NCBI GenBank assembly: GCA_017452335.1
Contig: JAFTMP010000253.1
Coordinates: 1-17,313, forward strand
Source of the DNA: Clostridia bacterium
GTDB lineage: Bacteria > Bacillota > Clostridia > Oscillospirales > CAG-272
Direction: 5' to 3'
DNA length: 17,313 nucleotides
Numbering within the stretch: the stretch's first letter is position 1; each line of letters opens with the position of its first letter. Both the position numbers and the translations under genes were made by a program. This document shows, piece by piece, positions 1-5,096 of the stretch. The notes beneath the pieces were generated by a model, which was not told the DNA's origin, did no database searches, and was given only the letters and a program-made list of their open reading frames with translations.

Positions 1-205
1 CAGAAAAAAGCAAGTCTTGCGACTTGCTTTTTTCAGTTATATTCGCCTTGCGGCGAGTTATATTGCTTCGCAGTGATATTCGGCTTTCGCCGAGTGGTAT
101 TCGCTTCGCGAGTTCCCGTGGCGAATATAATATCACTGAAGCCGCAAGGCTTCAATATCACTGTCGCTTGCGACAATATCACGCTGACGAAGTCAGCATA
201 TCACT
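1..205. repeat. Modular palindromic hairpin array, copy 1 (left edge may be cut by the window)
   Basis: A hairpin (4-33) is followed by four spacers of the form AGTGATATT (35-43, 56-64, 72-80, 93-101; variants AGTTATATT and AGTGGTATT). After a centre at 111-123 come four spacers of the inverse form AATATCACT (129-137, 154-162, 175-182, 198-205). Between spacers sit short perfect hairpins, all of different sequence: CGCC-TTGC-GGCG (44-55), GC-TTC-GC (65-71), CGGC-TTTC-GCCG (81-92), CGC-TTC-GCG (102-110), a 16-nt GAAGCC hairpin (138-153), GTCGC-TT-GCGAC (163-174) and GCTGAC-GAA-GTCAGC (183-197). The left spacers can pair with the right ones, so the block could form one large branched stem with the hairpins as side arms. 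The same design recurs at 4658-4896. No protein is supported here. The function is unknown. Confidence 0.85.
4..33. terminator. Symmetric terminator-like hairpin at the head of repeat copy 1
   Basis: A 13-bp perfect stem (4-16 with 21-33) has a TTGC loop and is flanked by six A on the left and six T on the right. It could therefore terminate transcription in either direction. It abuts the first spacer of the palindromic array. It may terminate a gene lying left of the window. Confidence 0.6.
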
Positions 206-459
206 AAAAGCTTTTCTGCTCTAAAATTTTTCAGAATTTTGTAGATGCATTTCCGCGCTCTGCGCATCTTTTCGGGTCTGTAGACAGATTCGAACCAGCG
301 AAATGCATTTTTTGATATAGATTCCCCACAGAAGCAAAACCGCGGACAGATTCGAACCGCCACACACTTTCCAAAGTCTTTCAAAAATCCTTCCCGTTCA
401 AAATTTATTTACAAAGCCATAGATGCAAAGGCTTTTTGGACAAATTTGAACTATCACAC
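206..459. other. Gene-poor stretch with three decayed tRNA T-arm-like motifs
   Basis: I see no credible gene here. On the minus strand, GGTTCGAATC-type motifs occur at 286-296 and 345-361, and a weaker one at 439-455. The second has a complete T-arm geometry (stem GGCGG/CTGTC around TTCGAAT) and so does the third (GATAG/TTGTC around TTCAAAT). No matching D-arm, anticodon arm or acceptor stem was found, so these are not functional tRNAs. They look like fragments of tRNA 3' ends, perhaps left by integration events, or copies of one diverged repeat. Confidence 0.4.
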
Positions 460-488
460 TTGAAATGTTTACAAAATTGTGGTATAAT
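460..488 (+). promoter_or_regulatory. Sigma-A promoter of the 138-aa gene
   Basis: The -35 is TTGAAA (460-465) and the -10 is TATAAT (483-488), with an exact 17-nt spacer. The start codon is 26 nt after the -10, leaving a short leader with a GGAGG ribosome binding site. Confidence 0.75.
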
Positions 489-514
489 AAAGAAAAGCAA
501 GGAGGATAACTACC

Positions 515-931
515 ATGACACCAAAAGAACAATGTGAAGTATTGTTAGATAAATTACTCCCGTTTGCAGAAGATCAAATGAAGAAGTATCGTGAATTCTA
601 CCCCTTTGCCGCCGTTATGCTTATGGATGATTCCGTAGAATTGACAGGCAGTTATGGTGGTAACGAACATCCCGAATCCAAAGATGTTCTTGCTGACTTA
701 ATCCAGATCCACAAGCAACTGGCTGCCGAAAGAAAAATCAAAGCAAGTGGCATCGTTTGGAATGCAGGCATAGCCTCCGCAGATGGCAAGCCCACCGATG
801 CTATTATCGTAAGTTTGGAACATAAAGACAATTATTCTGTTATTGTTGGTGAACCTTATAAGATCGGTTTTTTCAAGAAAATCACTTTCGGGAACTTGTT
901 TGCAATGGAAGGAAAACACGATATTTTTTAA
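515..931 (+). CDS. Conserved protein of unknown function, 138 aa
   Basis: This is a soluble, cytoplasmic-looking protein without signal peptide or membrane segment. The start is supported by AGGAGG ending about 10 nt upstream and a 17-nt-spaced sigma-A promoter. Visible features are an N-terminal helix, an EFYPFAAVML strand (about residues 27-36), a GNEHPES segment (49-55), a central helix LIQIHKQLAAERKIKASGI, and a C-terminal part with DAIIVSLEHKDNYSVIVGEPY. From memory this pattern (EFYPFxAV, then DAIxVxLEHxDxYS) belongs to a widespread small family with no assigned role, sometimes found beside polymorphic toxins or in isolation. That family link is recall, not a search. The gene is monocistronic here. 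A coding-like segment continues in the same frame beyond its stop (932-1042). Confidence 0.8.
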   Translation: MTPKEQCEVLLDKLLPFAEDQMKKYREFYPFAAVMLMDDSVELTGSYGGNEHPESKDVLADLIQIHKQLAAERKIKASGIVWNAGIASADGKPTDAIIVSLEHKDNYSVIVGEPYKIGFFKKITFGNLFAMEGKHDIF

Positions 932-1042
932 GCGTACATAGATTCGTTTGCAAGCATGACGTTAAAAGTTCGGGAGAACGCGGAGGCTTTTAACGCAATC
1001 ATCGCCAAGGGATACGTGTATCCTTGTAGCCGTTATATCTAA
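932..1042 (+). pseudogene. Coding-like remnant in frame after the stop of the 138-aa gene
   Basis: Immediately after the TAA at 929-931 the same frame stays open to a TAA at 1040-1042. From the ATG at 956 it reads MTLKVRENAEAFNAIIAKG and then YVYPCSRYI. Its composition looks like a real protein end (charged amphipathic helix, then an aromatic tail). The ATG at 956 has no ribosome binding site. It could be a decayed neighbour, a lost C-terminal extension, or chance. The DNA also holds an imperfect palindrome, CGTTAAAAG with CTTTTAACG (960-968 and about 987-995). Confidence 0.3.
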
Positions 1043-1073
1043 TGCACTCTTTTCTCCAAAAAAGGCATAAATT

Positions 1074-1110
1074 AAAAAAATACAGCAACTTTCACGGTTG
1101 CTGTATTTCT
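1074..1110. terminator. Hairpin with A/T flanks, probable terminator
   Basis: A 12-bp stem (AAATACAGCAAC 1078-1089 with 1097-1108) has a 7-nt loop. The run of A on the left makes it the stronger terminator for minus-strand transcription. On the plus strand only a short T run follows. It most likely insulates the 138-aa gene from the sigma operon. Apart from this hairpin and the promoter candidate at 1193-1222, I see nothing between 1043 and 1251. Confidence 0.6.
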
Positions 1111-1192
1111 CTATCGCATCGGTATGAATGCTTCAGTACAGTTTTTCATTTATTAAAAAATCGAAAAAGCTCTAATTTATTTTCAAAAATCA

Positions 1193-1222
1193 TTACACAC
1201 TCCTGTCTTTTTTTGGTACTAT
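1193..1222 (+). promoter_or_regulatory. Possible promoter of the sigma-factor operon
   Basis: TTACAC (1193-1198) and TACTAT (1217-1222) are separated by 18 nt, upstream of an AAAGGAGG ribosome binding site (1252-1259). This is a weak sigma-A-like match. I did not find a typical ECF -35/-10 pair (such as TGAAAC and CGTA) that would show autoregulation. Confidence 0.35.
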
Positions 1223-1265
1223 TATTGGTGAAGGACCTTCTTAAAATGCGGAAAGGAGGCAAGTT

Positions 1266-1862
1266 ATGGAACTTCAAGAGAAACAGACTGCGCGCACCCC
1301 GATCAGCGACGAGGAAATCGTGGAATTATATTGGCAGCGGGATGAGCGTGCAATTTCAGAAACCGATGTTAAATATAAAAAGTATTTGTTTACCATTGCC
1401 TACAACATCGTCCATGATCGACCGGATTGCGAGGAATGTCTAAACGATACCTATCTTGGTGCCTGGAATGCCATGCCCCCCTCAAAACCCAATGTCCTCA
1501 AAGCCTTCTTGACTGCCATTATGCGCAAAACCGCCATCAAGCGGTATCACCGGAATCGGCAAAAAAGCACTGTTTCGTCAGAAATGACGGTCTCTTTATC
1601 TGAGCTTGAGGAATTCATCAAAGATGAGGATACGGTAGATGGGGCATTTGATGCTATCGAGTTTGGGCGCGTACTCAGCGGCTTTATCCGCACTCTTCCC
1701 GAGCGGGGACAGTTTATCTTTATGAGCAGGTACTATGCGGCTGACCCCATTGACACCATTGCCAAAAATTTGAATTTGAGCAGGTCTACAGTGAACAAGG
1801 AACTTGCCGCCATCAGAAAAGCACTGAAAGAAGAGCTTCGGCGTGTGGGGTATTTGATATGA
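1266..1862 (+). CDS. RNA polymerase sigma-70 family sigma factor, ECF-like, 198 aa
   Basis: It directs core RNA polymerase to a dedicated promoter set, presumably in response to an envelope signal. Region 2 spans about residues 28-98 (YLFTIAYNIVHDRPDCEECLNDT, core-binding and -10 recognition helices ending in basic KRYHRNRQK). A variable acidic linker follows (about 108-132). Region 4 is at about 137-192 with the helix-turn-helix IDTIAKNLNLSRSTVNKEL. The length fits ECF-type factors, and region 3 is absent. The start is fixed by AAAGGAGG six nt upstream. The stop overlaps the next start (ATGA at 1859-1862), so the partner membrane protein is translationally coupled, the usual arrangement for a sigma factor and its regulator. 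Which signal it answers is not visible. Confidence 0.9.
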   Translation: MELQEKQTARTPISDEEIVELYWQRDERAISETDVKYKKYLFTIAYNIVHDRPDCEECLNDTYLGAWNAMPPSKPNVLKAFLTAIMRKTAIKRYHRNRQKSTVSSEMTVSLSELEEFIKDEDTVDGAFDAIEFGRVLSGFIRTLPERGQFIFMSRYYAADPIDTIAKNLNLSRSTVNKELAAIRKALKEELRRVGYLI

Positions 1863-3187
1863 ACAAAAAAGATTGGAATGAGGGACTCAATCATCTTGAT
1901 CCCGACTTAATTGAGCAATATGTTTTGCAAAAAGAAGAGCTTGTTAAAAAGAAAAAGGTACGGAGCGTATGGCTTCGCACAGGTGCGCTTGCCGCATGTC
2001 TTGCGCTGATCGTTGGTACGATTTTGGTTTTTCGTCCCGAGAATTCTCTGCCCTCCATTGACCCCTATTTTCCCGACGGCGAGCCTTGGGCACCAATCAT
2101 TCAGTCAACGGTCGATGAAGAGGTGCTTCGTGCAGAGAAAGTAGGCGGTATTTTTGAGAGCGTGAAAATCGACGGCGGGACAAATCAGTATACCAAGATC
2201 TATACAAGGTCCTTGGAATACCTCAATCTCATTCCCCTGCCCAATGCAGAATACCTTCCCATTTATTCCGCTAAGAACCGCGCGGCAAACAGACAAGCCT
2301 TCCAAAGCTTCATCAATAAATATTTATCTGCTGCCACTTCTTTTTTCGGCGTTGATTCAAGCAGCTATACGATAGAAGCAGACAGGTTCTGGACCGGAGA
2401 AACCTCTTATACTGCTGAAGTCAGTAAAGATCGAACAGGCATCCGTTTTGTTGCCAAAAACAATGTATTGTATTTTTACAATTATAATCTTAAAGAAAAA
2501 AGAATGACGATCCATGGCGACATGGTGTCTGTTTTGGAATCCGATACCAACGAGCAACTTAAGGAAAAGCTGAAGGATACCATTGTCTCTGTGTGCGAAG
2601 CCTTTGGTAAAAGCTATACAGATGTAAAAATTGTGCGTTCGTATTTCAATTACCGACTTCAGTCGATCACAGTTTATTTGTATACTCCCGAAGAAACGAT
2701 CTTCCCCTCCAATTTTACGACCGCACCCATGACATCGGATTATATTTCCCTCTCCTTTTATCCCGATTGGGGCAACGGAACGTCTTATCACTGGGGAGGT
2801 TCACAGGACGAAGCCTTTTTGTGCAATGTGAATCTTTATGAAACTATGGAGAACTGGAACACCTACTATACAGTGGCGTCAAAAGGAAAAATGATCACGC
2901 TCCAAGAAGCACAGCGCCTTCTTGAAGAAGGCTACGTTTTCGGAGGGCATTTCTGTCCCCTTTGTATGGCGGCACAGCCTGAAATTGATTTCAGTACCTA
3001 TACCTCTGTGAGTATTCGGTATGTTTCGAACTTCAAAGGAGAGATTTGGGTTCCGTTCTATGTCTTTTACAAATACTTGGGGCAAACACCCGAGGGCATC
3101 GGCATGTATGCCAGAACGTACGTACCGGCAGTGCAGGTAAGCGGGATGGAAGAATATTTTCAAAGCCAAAAAGCAAACCATTCGTGA
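1859..3187 (+). CDS. Single-pass membrane protein coupled to the sigma factor, putative anti-sigma/sensor, 442 aa
   Basis: The N-terminal cytoplasmic part (residues 1-38) is rich in acidic and Lys residues. One transmembrane segment follows (about 39-58, WLRTGALAACLALIVGTILVF), then a large extracytoplasmic domain of about 380 residues. This layout and the ATGA overlap with the sigma gene suggest that the short N-terminal stretch binds the sigma factor while the outer domain senses something. I see no classical zinc anti-sigma motif. Near the C-terminus lies a CPLC motif (Cys366, Cys369) after GGHF, which could form a disulfide or bind metal. It is the only CxxC in the protein. I do not recognise a named domain. 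Anti-sigma function is inferred from context only. Confidence 0.75.
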   Translation: MNKKDWNEGLNHLDPDLIEQYVLQKEELVKKKKVRSVWLRTGALAACLALIVGTILVFRPENSLPSIDPYFPDGEPWAPIIQSTVDEEVLRAEKVGGIFESVKIDGGTNQYTKIYTRSLEYLNLIPLPNAEYLPIYSAKNRAANRQAFQSFINKYLSAATSFFGVDSSSYTIEADRFWTGETSYTAEVSKDRTGIRFVAKNNVLYFYNYNLKEKRMTIHGDMVSVLESDTNEQLKEKLKDTIVSVCEAFGKSYTDVKIVRSYFNYRLQSITVYLYTPEETIFPSNFTTAPMTSDYISLSFYPDWGNGTSYHWGGSQDEAFLCNVNLYETMENWNTYYTVASKGKMITLQEAQRLLEEGYVFGGHFCPLCMAAQPEIDFSTYTSVSIRYVSNFKGEIWVPFYVFYKYLGQTPEGIGMYARTYVPAVQVSGMEEYFQSQKANHS

Positions 3188-3204
3188 GGTACCTTCCATC
3201 TCCC

Positions 3205-3243
3205 ACAAGCGAGCGCTTTGTACAGCGCTCGCTTGTTTTGTTT
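3205..3243 (+). terminator. Rho-independent terminator of the sigma operon
   Basis: A 13-bp perfect stem (ACAAGCGAGCGCT 3205-3217 with 3224-3236) has a 6-nt loop and is followed by TTTGTTT. It lies 17 nt after the stop of the membrane protein. Confidence 0.9.
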
Positions 3244-3262
3244 ACTATCTTTTCTACGGCAA

Positions 3263-3291
3263 TTGACAAGTACTCTAAAATATGCTAAAAT
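3263..3291 (+). promoter_or_regulatory. Consensus sigma-A promoter of the GH43 gene
   Basis: The -35 is a perfect TTGACA (3263-3268). The spacer is 17 nt. The extended -10 is TGC-TAAAAT (TAAAAT 3286-3291). The start codon is 33 nt downstream with a GGAGA ribosome binding site. This is a strong, apparently constitutive promoter, with no operator or cre-like palindrome evident. Confidence 0.8.
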
Positions 3292-3324
3292 ATCATCATC
3301 AAATTATCAAACGGAGAGAATCTC

Positions 3325-4473
3325 ATGAACAAGAAACTTCTCATCATTTTATCCGCGCTCTGCGCCCTTGCCTTACTCTGCTCTGCATGCACACAGCAGA
3401 CACCGTCCACCGAACAAGAAGCAGAAAGCACTTCCCCTTCGGTTACCGAAACGGAAAAATCCCCTTCTGCTATTCAAAGCATGCCTGAGCCCTCTTCCCC
3501 ATCTGCCTCCGATAATAAGGAAAACGAGGAACAGGAGGCATATACGGGGATCGTAAACCCTGTTGTAGCATCGGGGGCTGATCCTTGGGTCATTTTGCAT
3601 GAAGGAAGCTATTATTACTGCTTTGCCAACGGAAATACCCTTCATGTCAGCTCTTTTGAAAGCCTTGCCAAAATGGATATCAGCAACGCCGCAACCGTCT
3701 ACACTGCTCCCGCGGGCACTGCCTACTCCTCCAACTACTGGGCACCCGAGCTTCATTACATCGACGGAAGCTGGTACATCTATGTTGCCGCAGACAACGG
3801 AGACAACTTTAACCACCGCATGTATGTTCTAAAGGGCACCACGCAGGACCCCCGCGATCCCTTTGAGATGGTGGGCAAGATCTCTGATCCCTCAAACAAA
3901 TGGGCAATTGACGGAACGGTACTGCAGCTTGGCGGCGAGCTTTATTTCGCTTGGTCGGGCTGGGAAGGAAATGAAAATGTAGCACAAAACATCTATATTG
4001 CCCACATGAGCGATCCTTGCACCATTGACAGCGAGCGCGTGCTGTTATCCACCCCTACTTACGGCTGGGAAAAGGTGGGTGACCCCCACGTGAACGAAGG
4101 TCCGACCTTCTTAACAAACGGCGACAGAGTATTTTTGGTCTACTCTGCCAGCGGAAGCTGGACAGACAACTACTGTCTGGGCATGCTCACGCTGACAGGC
4201 GAGGATCTTTTAAACCCCGAGCACTGGGAAAAAGCCGACAAGCCTGTGTTTAAGCAGCTACGCGGTCTTGCCTACGGTCCCGGTCACTGCTCCTTTGCCC
4301 CTGCGGGTGACGGCAGTATTTGGATGATCTATCATGCCAACCTGGTATCGGGCTCCAGCTGGGCGGGACGCTCGGTATGGCTGGCACCTGTAAGCTTCGA
4401 AGAGGACGGTACGCCGGAATTCGGAAAGCCTGCAAGAGTGGTTAAATTTCCCACAAAGGGGTTAAATGATTGA
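3325..4473 (+). CDS. Glycoside hydrolase family 43 lipoprotein, 382 aa
   Basis: This is a predicted surface-anchored enzyme that cleaves arabinose- or xylose-type residues from plant polysaccharides (GH43 includes arabinofuranosidases, xylosidases and arabinanases). Residues 1-22 form a lipoprotein-type signal ending at Cys22 (LLCSAC; Cys at -3 is atypical of a lipobox). A Ser/Glu/Pro-rich linker runs from about 23 to 72. The five-bladed propeller then shows the three GH43 carboxylates: Asp86 (ADPWV, base), Asp196 (IDGTV, pKa modulator) and Glu258 (NEGPTF, acid). WAPELHYIDGSWYIYVAA (139-156) and the GPGH motif with His322 are also typical. The length suits a single catalytic domain without a carbohydrate-binding module. 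The gene is monocistronic. No sugar transporter or regulator is adjacent, so the substrate cannot be assigned. Confidence 0.9.
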   Translation: MNKKLLIILSALCALALLCSACTQQTPSTEQEAESTSPSVTETEKSPSAIQSMPEPSSPSASDNKENEEQEAYTGIVNPVVASGADPWVILHEGSYYYCFANGNTLHVSSFESLAKMDISNAATVYTAPAGTAYSSNYWAPELHYIDGSWYIYVAADNGDNFNHRMYVLKGTTQDPRDPFEMVGKISDPSNKWAIDGTVLQLGGELYFAWSGWEGNENVAQNIYIAHMSDPCTIDSERVLLSTPTYGWEKVGDPHVNEGPTFLTNGDRVFLVYSASGSWTDNYCLGMLTLTGEDLLNPEHWEKADKPVFKQLRGLAYGPGHCSFAPAGDGSIWMIYHANLVSGSSWAGRSVWLAPVSFEEDGTPEFGKPARVVKFPTKGLND

Positions 4474-4596
4474 GCTATATTACGAAACTAAAAAGGTGTT
4501 GCACCAATAGGGTGTTGTCCTTATCGAAGAAATAAAATAAGGGTATGGGCATAGCCCAATGCATTTGTAATACAAACGCGAAACTGGCGACAAAAA

Positions 4597-4648
4597 CAGA
4601 AGAGAGGGTAATACGGAAGCAAAATTCCGTAAAACTCTCTCTTTTCTG
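4597..4648 (+). terminator. Two-tier hairpin at the head of repeat copy 2, terminator-like
   Basis: The outer stem CAGAAGAGAG (from 4597) pairs with CTCTCT...TTTTCTG (ending 4648) with a small bulge. The inner stem is ACGGAA/TTCCGT (4613-4618, 4625-4630). It precedes the first AGTGATATT spacer by about 10 nt, the same relative position as the hairpin 4-33 in copy 1. It may end transcription of the GH43 gene. Confidence 0.5.
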
Positions 4649-4865
4649 CTTTCTATAAGTGATATTCTTTGCTGACGCAAAGAGTGATATTTCCCTTGCG
4701 GGAAGTGATACTGCAAGGCTCCGCCTTGCAGTGATATTCTATTCGCCTTTCAAACTCGCCGCACTTACAGCGTAAGTGCCGCGAATATCACTCGGCGTAA
4801 GCCGAATAACACTGCGAAGCAATATCACTCGCCTGCACTTACCTTGTAAGTGCCGCGAATAGAAC

Positions 4866-4897
4866 TGGCGTGATACTCCGATAAGAGTATCACGCCA
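4866..4897. terminator. 13-bp hairpin closing repeat copy 2
   Basis: TGGCGTGATACTC (4866-4878) pairs perfectly with 4885-4897 around a 6-nt loop. On the plus strand a T6 run follows 11 nt later (4909-4914). On the minus strand it lies just after the stop of the 54-aa gene. It is probably part of a bidirectional termination region between convergent operons, although neither strand has a T run directly at the stem base. Confidence 0.45.
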
Positions 4898-4919
4898 CGT
4901 GCAACACCTTTTTTAACGA

Positions 4920-5084
4920 TTATTCTTCGCTGTCCTTGTTGTTCTTTTTGCCTTCGATCATTTTGGTAATCCCGTTCATCGCGTACAGCAGGATAATGAC
5001 GATAAGTACCACGATGAAGATACCCAGCCAGCCGATTCCGGCAAGGGGAAGCGATGTGAGCAGATTGTCAATATTGAAATTCAT
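4920..5084 (-). CDS. 54-aa single-TM protein, putative small subunit of the Na+ decarboxylase
   Basis: The translation begins MNFNIDNLLTSLPLAGIGWL and continues through one hydrophobic helix (about residues 17-36, GWLGIFIVVLIVIILLYAMN) into a charged tail ending KKNNKDSEE. The start has TAAGGAGGG upstream, overlapping the stop codon of the beta-subunit gene (5097-5099), so the two are coupled. Na+ decarboxylases carry small single-helix subunits (OadG/GcdD/MmdE-type) that stabilise the alpha-beta complex. This protein has the size, topology and place of such a subunit, but no sequence signature proves it. The Pro/Ala linker of longer gamma/delta subunits is missing here. Interestingly, such a linker is present on the neighbouring beta subunit. 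Confidence 0.8.
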   Translation of the reverse strand: MNFNIDNLLTSLPLAGIGWLGIFIVVLIVIILLYAMNGITKMIEGKKNNKDSEE

Positions 5085-5096
5085 ATTCAACCCTCC

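Larger units (their letters stand above)
4490..4914. repeat. Palindromic repeat element, copy 2, bounded by a 15-bp inverted repeat
   Basis: The outer arms AAAAAGGTGTTGCAC (4490-4504) and its exact complement (4899-4913) enclose two parts. The first (4505-4650) carries a structured head. The second is a spacer-hairpin array of the same design as 35-205: AGTGATATT at 4658-4666, 4683-4691, 4704-4712 (variant) and 4730-4738, then AATATCACT forms at 4784-4792, 4805-4813 (variant), 4821-4829 and 4858-4866 (variant). Intervening perfect hairpins differ from one another and mostly from copy 1. Two of them share GCACTTAC/GTAAGTGC arms. TA dinucleotides lie near both outer ends (4489-4490 and 4914-4915), compatible with insertion at TA as for IS630/mariner-type elements, but this is speculative. 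It sits between convergent genes and encodes no convincing protein. Confidence 0.85.

Noticed and set aside
1..205. Spacer-hairpin arrays as a CRISPR
   Set aside because: Spacers are only 8-9 bp, the intervening units are self-complementary and of unequal length, and the repeats invert halfway. None of this fits a CRISPR array, and no cas gene is present.
193..384. Possible 63-aa protein on the minus strand
   Set aside because: It runs through the palindromic block and the T-arm-like motifs. The recurring VRIC/WFES segments are translations of GGTTCGAATC and there is no ribosome binding site.
341..415. Functional tRNA gene on the minus strand
   Set aside because: A T-arm is present, but no D-arm, anticodon stem or seven-base acceptor pairing could be found at the right distances.
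4480..4716. Possible 78-aa protein on the minus strand inside repeat copy 2
   Set aside because: It overlaps the inverted repeat and the hairpins, has no ribosome binding site, and starts inside an array spacer module.
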